Assembly (NCBI RefSeq): GCF_003026495.1
Contig: NZ_PYMA01000008.1
Location: 141,726 to 205,725 of the forward strand
Length of the DNA: 64,000 bases
Source of the DNA: Photobacterium sanctipauli
GTDB lineage: Bacteria; Pseudomonadota; Gammaproteobacteria; Enterobacterales; Vibrionaceae
Direction of reading: 5' to 3'
The notes beneath the pieces were generated by a model. It was not told the DNA's origin. It worked only from the letters and a program-made list of their open reading frames with translations, and did no database searches. This document shows positions 57,379-64,000 of this stretch, in pieces; position 1 is the stretch's first letter, and each line of letters starts with the position of its first letter. Both the position numbers and the translations under genes were made by a program.

Positions 57379-59310
57379 ATGAGCTACCGCCTAGATCTTG
57401 CCGTCATTGAACAACAAGCTCAGCAGTCACGCTTTTCACTGACGTTGCACAACCTGACCGACCAAGCTTTAGACAATTGGTCGCTACATTTTACGATTGG
57501 CCGTTGGATCCAGCCCGATTCCTTGGCTCACGGTAAACTGGAGCAACTTGGCAGCTATTGCATTTTACAGCCAGGTAGCAACCAACCACTGGCACCCAAC
57601 AGCCACTTCTATACTGAATTTGTCTGCGGAACGGCCCCGTTCACCTTATTTGATGACGGGATCCCGGATGCATTTCTTTCGACCGAGGCAACGGGTAGCT
57701 ACATCACCCCGATCCCCGTCGAGGTCACCACGATCGACCTTCAGCAGCCGCCTCAGGAACGCTTTACCACTCAATTGCCACCGGCAAAAGCGATCAACCT
57801 CATTCCGGCACCTGATGCTTTGCAGCAACTTGAAGGTGTATACGCCCTCAACCGCCACTCAGCTATCGCAGAGCCCTGCGACGCTGCTATGGGAAGTTGC
57901 CGTTGGTTGCAAACAGAGCTTTCGAGCCTGCTTCATGAAGACATGCCTATCAAGCAAGCGGGGAACATTGCTTATCAGTTCAATGACCAGTTGGCTGAAG
58001 GCGAATATAAGCTGATTGTTGAAGCCGAGAATATCTGGCTACAGGCAGGATCGGCCGCAGGTTTCACCCATGCGACGTCAACCCTGCTCCAATTAATCCC
58101 AACCAAGCCAAGCCATCAGGTCCAGGCGGCTTACCAGATCCCGATGGTTGAGGTACATGACGCGCCGCATTACCACTACCGTGGCATGATGCTGGACTGT
58201 GCACGCCACTTCCACCCAATCGAGCGACTAAAGTTCCTGATCGATCACTTGGCACGCTACAAATTCAACACCTTCCATTGGCACCTTACCGATGACGAGG
58301 GGTGGCGCATTGAAATCGATGCCTACCCCGAGCTAACACGCATTGGTGCTTGGCGTGGCCCAAACGAAGCCATCGTCCCCCAGTTCTCGACCATCAGTCA
58401 GCGCTACGGTGGTTTTTATAGCAAGCAGGAAATCCGTGATTTCATCAGCTACGCCCAAGATCGCGGCATTATGGTGATCCCGGAAATCGACATGCCGGGC
58501 CATTGCCGAGCAGCCATCCGCTCGCTACCGGATTTGCTCGTTGATCCTGAAGATCAGTCGCGCTACCGCAGTATCCAAAACTACCCTGACAACATCTTGT
58601 CTCCGGCAATCAAGGGCACCTACACCTTCATCGCCAATGTATTGGATGAAGTATGCGAATTATTTCCAAGCCCCTACATCCATGTCGGTGGCGATGAAGT
58701 ACCCGAGGGCGTTTGGACTGACAGTCCGGGCTGCCAGGCCTTGATGGAAGAGCATGGCTACCAAGATCCCAAAGAGCTTCAAGGGCATATCCTGCGATTC
58801 GCCGAACAGCACTTGCAGGCCAAGGGTCGCCGCATGATGGGCTGGGAAGAAGCGACCCATGGCGACAAGGTAAGCAAGAACTCCATGATCTTTTCGTGGC
58901 AGAGCGAAAAGGCCGGTCTGGAATGCGCAAAGGCAGGCTACGACGTCATTATGACCCCGGCTCAATATACCTACCTCGATATGGCACAGGGCTTCTCAGC
59001 CGAAGAACCAGGCGTCGATTGGGCCCGGAAACTGCCGCTGGATGATGTGTATACCTACCAGCCTCTAGCTGAGCTCCCGAGTAGCGATCCTGCCCATCAA
59101 CATGTGAAAGGGATCCAGTGCGCGCTTTGGTGTGAACTCGTCAATAGCCAAAGCCGCTTTGAATACATGCTCTACCCACGCTTGCTGGCCGTTGCCGAAA
59201 TAAGCTGGACAGCACCGAATAAACGCAACTGGCAAGACTTCAAGGCACGCCTTAACGGCCAGTTAGCTTACTTAGACAAGGCGGGAATTAACTACCGCCA
59301 CTGCGAATAA
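57379..59310 (+). CDS. cytoplasmic GH20 beta-N-acetylhexosaminidase
   Basis: I chose the ATG at 57379 (643 residues, MSYRLDLAVIEQQAQQ). There is no signal peptide. An N-terminal beta domain (1-about 155) precedes a GH20b-type domain and the TIM barrel with catalytic D439-E440 (HVGGDEVPEG). FHWHLTDDEGWRIEID and PEIDMPGHCRAAI are also visible. It cuts terminal GlcNAc from chitobiose and longer oligomers by substrate-assisted catalysis. It lies in the chitobiose operon, between gspK and chbP, as in V. cholerae (VC0613, 637 residues). Confidence 0.95.
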   Translation: MSYRLDLAVIEQQAQQSRFSLTLHNLTDQALDNWSLHFTIGRWIQPDSLAHGKLEQLGSYCILQPGSNQPLAPNSHFYTEFVCGTAPFTLFDDGIPDAFLSTEATGSYITPIPVEVTTIDLQQPPQERFTTQLPPAKAINLIPAPDALQQLEGVYALNRHSAIAEPCDAAMGSCRWLQTELSSLLHEDMPIKQAGNIAYQFNDQLAEGEYKLIVEAENIWLQAGSAAGFTHATSTLLQLIPTKPSHQVQAAYQIPMVEVHDAPHYHYRGMMLDCARHFHPIERLKFLIDHLARYKFNTFHWHLTDDEGWRIEIDAYPELTRIGAWRGPNEAIVPQFSTISQRYGGFYSKQEIRDFISYAQDRGIMVIPEIDMPGHCRAAIRSLPDLLVDPEDQSRYRSIQNYPDNILSPAIKGTYTFIANVLDEVCELFPSPYIHVGGDEVPEGVWTDSPGCQALMEEHGYQDPKELQGHILRFAEQHLQAKGRRMMGWEEATHGDKVSKNSMIFSWQSEKAGLECAKAGYDVIMTPAQYTYLDMAQGFSAEEPGVDWARKLPLDDVYTYQPLAELPSSDPAHQHVKGIQCALWCELVNSQSRFEYMLYPRLLAVAEISWTAPNKRNWQDFKARLNGQLAYLDKAGINYRHCE

Positions 59311-59349
59311 CGCGCAGGAACACGTACATATTTTAAAGGATAGAACACA

Positions 59350-61758
59350 ATGAAATACGGTTACTTCGACAACGACAACAGAGAGTATGTAATCACTCGT
59401 CCCGATGTGCCTGCGCCATGGACCAACTACTTGGGTACAGAAAAATTCTGTACCGTTATTTCACACAATGCGGGCGGCTACTCATTCTACAACTCGCCAG
59501 AATACAACCGCGTAACCAAGTTCCGCCCAAACGCGACGTTTGACCGCCCTGGGCACTACGTTTACTTGCGCGATGACGCCACCGGCGACTACTGGTCTAT
59601 CTCTTGGCAGCCGGTTGCAAAGAGCCTGGAAGAGGCGAGCTACGAAGTGCGCCACGGCCTGTCTTACTCTAAGTTCAAATGTGAATACAGCGATATCACC
59701 GCCACCAAGACCCTCTTCGTACCGAAAGGTGAGGATGCGGAAATCTGGGACGTGGTGATCAAGAATACGGGCGATAAGCCACGCACCATCAGTGCCTTCT
59801 CTTTCGTTGAGTTCTCATTCAGCCACATCCAGTCGGACAACCAAAACCACCAGATGTCGTTGTACTCTGCCGGTACCGAGTACAAAGACGGCGTGATCGA
59901 ATACGACCTGTACTACAACACCGATGATTTCGAAGGTTTCTACTACCTGGCTTCAACCTTCTCGCCAGATAGCTACGACGGTCAACGCGATAGCTTCTTG
60001 GGTCTATACCGCGACGAAGCAAACCCAATTGCCGTTGAAAAAGGCCAGTGCTCAAACACAGCCCAAACTTGTTACAACCACTGTGGCTCGCTCCACAAGC
60101 AGTTCACCATCCAACCTGGTGAAGAAGTTCGCTTTGCATACATCCTTGGTATCGGCAAGGGCAATGGCGAGCGCCTAAGAGCAAAATATCAAAACCTGGA
60201 AGAAGTCGACGCTGCTTTCGCAGGCATCAAAGCCCACTGGGATGAGCGTTGCGCCAAATTCCAAGTTAAGTCACCCAATGAAGGCTTGGATACCATGATC
60301 AATGCGTGGACGCTATACCAAGCGGAAACGTGTGTGGTGTGGTCTCGCTTTGCTTCCTTCATTGAGGTTGGCGGTCGTACTGGTCTTGGCTACCGCGATA
60401 CTGCGCAGGACGCGATTTCAGTCCCTCATGCCAATGCTGCAATGACCCGCAAGCGCCTTGTTGACTTGCTACGCGGCCAGGTTAAAGCGGGCTACGGCTT
60501 GCACCTGTTCGATCCAGATTGGTTCGACCCGGAGAAAGCAGACGTTGAGCCGTCGAAATCACCAACAGTGGTTCCAACCCCATCAGATGAGGACAAGATC
60601 CACGGTATCAAGGACACCTGTTCGGACGACCACCTATGGCTTGTGCCAACCATTTGTAAATACGTAATGGAAACGGGCGAGGAAAGCTTCTTCGAAGAAG
60701 TCATCCCGTATGCTGATGGTGGCGATGCAACAGTTTACGATCACATGAAAGCCGCGCTGGACTTCTCAGCCGAATACGTGGGTCAAACGGGTATTTGTAA
60801 AGGCCTACGCGCCGACTGGAATGACTGCCTGAACCTGGGTGGCGGTGAGTCGGCAATGGTGTCCTTCCTCCATTTCTGGGCACTGCAAGAATTCATCGAA
60901 TTGGCAAAATACCTTGATAAAGCCGATGATGTTGCTAAATACACCGAAATGGCAGCTAACGTTCGCGAAGCTTGTGAAACCCACCTATGGGACGATGAGG
61001 GCGGTTGGTATATCCGCGGTCTAACCAAAGACGGCGACAAGATCGGTACCGCGCAGCAAACTGAAGGCCGAATTCACCTAGAGTCAAACACACTGGCAGT
61101 GCTATCAGGCCTAGCCTCTCAAGATCGTGGCGAGAAAGCGATGGATGCGGTCGATGAGAACCTATTTTCCGAATACGGCCTTCACCTGAATGCACCGTCT
61201 TTTGCAACGCCAAATGACGATATCGGCTTTGTTACCCGTGTATACCAGGGCGTTAAAGAAAACGGCGCCATTTTCTCGCACCCGAACCCATGGGCTTGGG
61301 TCGCGGAAGCCAAGCTTGGCCGCGGTGATCAAGCAATGAAGTTCTACGATGCGCTTAACCCTTACAACCAAAATGACATCATTGAAAAACGTATTGCAGA
61401 ACCTTACTCGTACGTTCAGTTCATTATGGGACGAGACCACCAAGACCACGGCCGTGCTAACCACCCATGGTTAACCGGTACGTCTGGCTGGGCTTACTTT
61501 GCGGTCACTAACTTCATTCTGGGTGTGCAAACTGGCTTCTCTGGCCTAAGTATCGACCCTTGTATTCCAACCAGCTGGCCAGGCTTTGAAGTTACTCGCC
61601 AATGGCGTGGGGCAACCTACCAGATCAAGGTAGAAAACCCTAACAACATCAGCAAGGGCGTGAAATCTATCACCCTTAACGGTGAAGTGGTCGCTGGTGA
61701 TGTTATCCCACCTCAAGCGGAAGGAACAACCAACCTTGTCACGGTTGTAATGGGCTAA
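59350..61758 (+). CDS. chbP: N,N'-diacetylchitobiose phosphorylase (GH94)
   Basis: The 802-residue enzyme begins MKYGYFDNDNREYVITRPD and has the N-terminal beta-sandwich and C-terminal (alpha/alpha)6 barrel of GH94. The catalytic acid is D492 (LRADWNDCLNLGG), the same number as in the V. proteolyticus enzyme. It splits GlcNAc-GlcNAc with phosphate to GlcNAc-1-P and GlcNAc, saving one ATP. TAAAGGA precedes the ATG. Codon use is of the highly expressed type. A GC-rich hairpin separates it from the phosphohexomutase, which takes its product. Confidence 0.97.
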   Translation: MKYGYFDNDNREYVITRPDVPAPWTNYLGTEKFCTVISHNAGGYSFYNSPEYNRVTKFRPNATFDRPGHYVYLRDDATGDYWSISWQPVAKSLEEASYEVRHGLSYSKFKCEYSDITATKTLFVPKGEDAEIWDVVIKNTGDKPRTISAFSFVEFSFSHIQSDNQNHQMSLYSAGTEYKDGVIEYDLYYNTDDFEGFYYLASTFSPDSYDGQRDSFLGLYRDEANPIAVEKGQCSNTAQTCYNHCGSLHKQFTIQPGEEVRFAYILGIGKGNGERLRAKYQNLEEVDAAFAGIKAHWDERCAKFQVKSPNEGLDTMINAWTLYQAETCVVWSRFASFIEVGGRTGLGYRDTAQDAISVPHANAAMTRKRLVDLLRGQVKAGYGLHLFDPDWFDPEKADVEPSKSPTVVPTPSDEDKIHGIKDTCSDDHLWLVPTICKYVMETGEESFFEEVIPYADGGDATVYDHMKAALDFSAEYVGQTGICKGLRADWNDCLNLGGGESAMVSFLHFWALQEFIELAKYLDKADDVAKYTEMAANVREACETHLWDDEGGWYIRGLTKDGDKIGTAQQTEGRIHLESNTLAVLSGLASQDRGEKAMDAVDENLFSEYGLHLNAPSFATPNDDIGFVTRVYQGVKENGAIFSHPNPWAWVAEAKLGRGDQAMKFYDALNPYNQNDIIEKRIAEPYSYVQFIMGRDHQDHGRANHPWLTGTSGWAYFAVTNFILGVQTGFSGLSIDPCIPTSWPGFEVTRQWRGATYQIKVENPNNISKGVKSITLNGEVVAGDVIPPQAEGTTNLVTVVMG

Positions 61759-61765
61759 TTTTTTC

Positions 61766-61786
61766 GGGAGCGCCCTTTGCGCTCCC
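61766..61786 (+). terminator. hairpin after chbP
   Basis: GGGAGCGC pairs with GCGCTCCC over CCTTT, followed by AGTTTTGC. The T run is short, so it may be a partial terminator or a processing stem that lowers mutase expression. Confidence 0.6.
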
Positions 61787-61823
61787 AGTTTTGCTGTAAT
61801 GAGAGAGAAATAGGAGTTCCACA

Positions 61824-63236
61824 ATGATTCAATTTGGAACCGGTGGCTGGCGCGCCCTTATTGGGGAAGAGTTTACCAAGGACAATGTCCGGATAGTGGC
61901 TCAAGCCATTGCCAATATCATGATTAAAGAAGGTGTCACCGACAACGGGTTTGTGATCGGCTATGACCGCCGATTCTTGTCCGACAAAGCGGCAACCTGG
62001 TTTGCTGAAGTGTTAACAGGCAACGGCATTGCCGTAAGCTTTATTGATAAATACGTCCCGACCCCGATTGTGATGTTCAAGTCAAAAGAGATCGGCGCAA
62101 CATATTCGGCATGTATTACCGCCTCGCATAACCCGGCAGATTACAACGGTATCAAAGTCTTCATCGAAGGCGGCCGCGATGCCGACGAAGTCATCACCCA
62201 AAAGATTGAAGCACAAGTCAGTGTTCTCAGCGCTGGCGACATCAAATCAGTCGACTTTGAAGATGCTTTAAAAGACAAACTGGTGGTAGCCATCAACCCA
62301 ATGAATGAGTTTGTTGACTCAATCATCGATTTTATCGACATTGAAGCAATCAAGCGTGCCAACCTCCGCGTATTGATCGACCCGATGTTTGGGGTTGCAA
62401 AGAACGCTTTGCAAACCGTACTCATCTCAGGGCGCTGTGATGTTGACGTCATCAATGATGGCCAAAACCCCTCGTTTGGTGGCCTGATGCCATCACCGAG
62501 TGCTGCTACCCTGTACCGCCTGAAGCACCTCGTTGCCCATGAAGGCTACGATATTGGTATCGGTACCGATGGCGATGCGGACCGCCTGGGGATCATCGAT
62601 GAAAAAGGTAACTTCATTCACCCCAATGAAGTCCTCATGTTGCTTTACTACTACCTACTTGAATACAAAGGCTGGAAAGGCTCGGTTGTTCGCAACATTG
62701 CCACCACCCACCTACTCGACAAAATTGCCGAAGGGTATGGCGAGAAGTGCTTTGAAGTGCCAGTTGGCTTTAAGCATATCAGCGCCCAAATGGAAGTCGA
62801 TGATTCGCTGATCGGTGGTGAAAGCTCCGGTGGCCTAACTATCCGTGGCCATATCAAGGGTAAGGATGGCGTATTTGCCTCAAGCCTACTGGTAGAGATG
62901 ATCAGTGCGACAGGCAAAAAGCTATCTGAGCTATTGGGCGAAATCTACGACAAATATGGCTATGCCTATACCGCAGAAGGTGACTGTACGTTCAAAGCGT
63001 CAGATCGCCAGCGCCTATACGACAAGATCTACGAAAACAAAGAACTGCCTGAATTTGAATGGGAAGTTGAAAAGGTCAGCTATGCCGACGGTGCCAAAGT
63101 GTACTTTAAAAATGGCGGCTGGGCCCTTGCCCGCTTCTCTGGCACCGAACCACTCCTACGCTTGTTTGCCGAAATGGAAAACCAACAGCAAGCGGAAAAA
63201 GTGGTGCAGCAATTTAAGGCATTTTTAGCTATTTAA
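61824..63236 (+). CDS. phosphohexomutase (GlcNAc-1-P / hexose-phosphate mutase)
   Basis: The 470-residue alpha-D-phosphohexomutase has the phosphoserine loop TASHNP (S101), metal loop GTDGDADRLG, sugar-binding GGESSGG and phosphate-binding RFSGTEPLLR. Its place after chbP suggests that it turns GlcNAc-1-P into GlcNAc-6-P; in V. cholerae the same gene (VC0611) is annotated as phosphoglucomutase/phosphomannomutase. ATAGGAG precedes the ATG. A strong terminator ends the operon, and the rRNA operon lies convergent to it. Confidence 0.92.
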   Translation: MIQFGTGGWRALIGEEFTKDNVRIVAQAIANIMIKEGVTDNGFVIGYDRRFLSDKAATWFAEVLTGNGIAVSFIDKYVPTPIVMFKSKEIGATYSACITASHNPADYNGIKVFIEGGRDADEVITQKIEAQVSVLSAGDIKSVDFEDALKDKLVVAINPMNEFVDSIIDFIDIEAIKRANLRVLIDPMFGVAKNALQTVLISGRCDVDVINDGQNPSFGGLMPSPSAATLYRLKHLVAHEGYDIGIGTDGDADRLGIIDEKGNFIHPNEVLMLLYYYLLEYKGWKGSVVRNIATTHLLDKIAEGYGEKCFEVPVGFKHISAQMEVDDSLIGGESSGGLTIRGHIKGKDGVFASSLLVEMISATGKKLSELLGEIYDKYGYAYTAEGDCTFKASDRQRLYDKIYENKELPEFEWEVEKVSYADGAKVYFKNGGWALARFSGTEPLLRLFAEMENQQQAEKVVQQFKAFLAI

Positions 63237-63357
63237 TATTGTTCCCCCTTCAATGCTGGCAGCAACTTCTGCTGTCGGCATTGATACTTACGTTGAGTCC
63301 TAAAGTAACACGCGCATAGCTGTTACATTCCGCAAGTCCATCCACGGCTTTCGCGGC

Positions 63358-63385
63358 AAGGGTAGTCATTTACTACCCTTTTTTT
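63358..63385 (+). terminator. terminator of the chitin operon
   Basis: AAGGGTAGT pairs with ACTACCCTT over CATTT, followed by TTTTTAT. Confidence 0.93.
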
Positions 63386-63423
63386 ATATCTGTAAAAAGC
63401 GAAAATCACCAAACTACAAACGT

Positions 63424-63450
63424 AAAAAAGCCCCGTCTTTCGACGAGGCT
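63424..63450 (-). terminator. distal terminator of the rRNA operon
   Basis: On the minus strand AGCCTCGTC pairs with GACGGGGCT (one mismatch) and is followed by TTTTTAC. It parallels the terminator at 63546 and lies after the tRNA fragment. Confidence 0.7.
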
Positions 63451-63455
63451 TCTGA

Positions 63456-63486
63456 ATAAGTGGCGGAACGGCCGGGCTGGCGTTCC
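63456..63486 (-). pseudogene. degenerate tRNA-Asp 3' end
   Basis: ATAAGTGGCGGAACGGCCGGG at 63456-63476 differs from the tRNA-Asp 3' end at 63579 (ATAAGTGGCGGAGCGGACGGG) at two positions and is preceded by a similar terminator. On the minus strand GGAACG-CCAGCCCGGC-CGTTCC is followed by GCCA, so the acceptor-like stem and CCA end are kept while the body is lost. It looks like a decayed tandem copy of the terminator-plus-tRNA unit. Confidence 0.55.
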
Positions 63487-63545
63487 ATCGGACTCACGCA
63501 CGAGCGGGACTCATTTGCCTGCAAGGCAACATATCTCACAGATGT

Positions 63546-63574
63546 AAAAAAGCCCAAGTCGTAAGACTTGGGCT
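63546..63574 (-). terminator. proximal terminator after tRNA-Asp
   Basis: On the minus strand AGCCCAAGTC pairs with GACTTGGGCT over TTAC, followed by TTTTTAC. It lies 10 bases after the tRNA CCA end. Confidence 0.92.
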
Positions 63575-63583
63575 TAGTATAAG

Positions 63584-63660
63584 TGGCGGAGCGGACGGGA
63601 CTCGAACCCGCGACCCCCGGCGTGACAGGCCGGTATTCTAACCAACTGAACTACCGCTCC
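63584..63660 (-). tRNA. tRNA-Asp (anticodon GTC)
   Basis: The 77-base minus-strand gene starts GGAGCGG, has D-arm AGTTCAGTTGGTTAGAAT, anticodon loop CTGTCAC with GTC, T-arm GGTTCGAGTCC and acceptor CCGCTCC-G-CCA. The CCA end is encoded. It is the distal gene of the rRNA operon, as in some Vibrionaceae operons. Confidence 0.98.
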
Positions 63661-63700
63661 ACTCAAACCACCGCAGGGTCACTGCGATAATCTAAATTGG

Positions 63701-63820
63701 AAGCCTGGCGATGTCCTACTCTCACATGGGGAAGCCCCACACTACCATCGGCGCTATTACGTTTCACTGCTGAGTTCGGCATGGGATCAGGTGGGTCCAT
63801 AATGCTATGGTCGCCAAGCA
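63701..63820 (-). rRNA. rrf: 5S rRNA
   Basis: About 120 bases on the minus strand start TGCTTGGCGACCATAGCATT and include CCGAACTCAGCAGTGAAACG and GATGGTAGTGTGGGG. The ends TGCTTGGCGA and CGCCAGGCTT pair. Ends may be off by a base or two. Confidence 0.97.
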
Positions 63821-63903
63821 AATTCGTTACAATCTAAAAAGCTGATGTTCTCAACACGCATCCAAGTGTTCGCGGAGTCCGTAAAACCCCTTGGGTGTTG
63901 TAT

Positions 63904-64000
63904 GGTTAAGCCTCACGGGCAATTAGTACAGGTTAGCTCAACGCCTCACAGCGCTTACACACCCTGCCTATCTACGTCGTAGTCTCCAACAACCCTTTAG
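63904..64000 (-). rRNA. rrl: 23S rRNA, 3' end (runs off the window)
   Basis: The minus strand carries the conserved 3' end of 23S rRNA, with GAGCTAACCTGTACTAATTG and GTGAGGCTTAACC. About 97 bases are in the window; the exact 3' end near 63904 is estimated. Confidence 0.93.

Overview
The window looks like a chromosome segment from a member of the Vibrionaceae, most likely a Photobacterium-like marine bacterium. This is inferred from gene content, order and residue matches, not from a database search. The GH9 enzyme carries D139/D143/E555 at the numbers I recall for the Photobacterium profundum exo-glucosaminidase. ChbP has D492 as in Vibrio proteolyticus. ChiS has H467/D770, next to V. cholerae H469/D772. 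Base composition is near 50% GC and uniform. I see no phage, insertion sequence, integron or CRISPR array; almost all of it is intact core genome.

Layout. 1-2.2 kb: DNA repair (ung, cut by the window edge, and nfo), a 46-codon unknown gene between them, and grcA with a consensus FNR box. 2.4-5.1 kb: two tandem, co-linear symporters of the glutamate-transporter fold with altered ion and substrate motifs. 5.2-10.2 kb: the thrABC operon on the minus strand with a readable thrL leader peptide, attenuator and promoter. 10.4-13.8 kb: aceK, a small exported protein, a RraA-like gene and a DUF3293 gene. 14.2-21.2 kb: the redox-control block of arcA, facing a lipoprotein-arcB-diguanylate cyclase-yhcC series on the minus strand. 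21.7-34.1 kb: two complete glutamate synthases of different lineages, gltBD-1 (behind a structured leader with a 14-codon ORF overlapping the gltB start) and gltBD-2. 34.2-37.4 kb: mtnN, a CbiB-like membrane protein, btuF and yadS. 37.4-44.6 kb: tyrS, an M23 endopeptidase, erpA, hemL, a 35-residue Cys-rich membrane protein too short for standard ORF calling, an AI-2E-family transporter and rsmC. 44.9-63.2 kb: the chitin-oligosaccharide regulon. 63.4-64 kb: the 3' end of an rRNA operon on the minus strand (23S end, 5S, tRNA-Asp), followed by two terminators and a degenerate tRNA 3' end.

How the genes work together. The chitin block is a complete chitobiose pathway. ChiS and the periplasmic binding protein sense and capture chitin oligosaccharides, and a four-subunit ABC importer brings the disaccharide in. 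In the cytoplasm it is either phosphorolysed by ChbP to GlcNAc-1-phosphate plus GlcNAc, with a phosphohexomutase feeding GlcNAc-1-P onward, or hydrolysed by a GH20 hexosaminidase. A GH9 exo-glucosaminidase releases glucosamine from partly deacetylated disaccharides and GspK phosphorylates it. The arc block controls respiratory state, and FNR-type sites lie before grcA and arcA and, imperfectly, before the first symporter.

I found no wholly new multi-gene system. The best leads for new biology are local: the structured leaders of gltB-1 and of the chitin operon, the two short genes at 255-395 and 42082-42189, the symporter pair with motif changes in the ion and substrate sites, and an ArcB that lacks one of the two E. 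coli redox cysteines.
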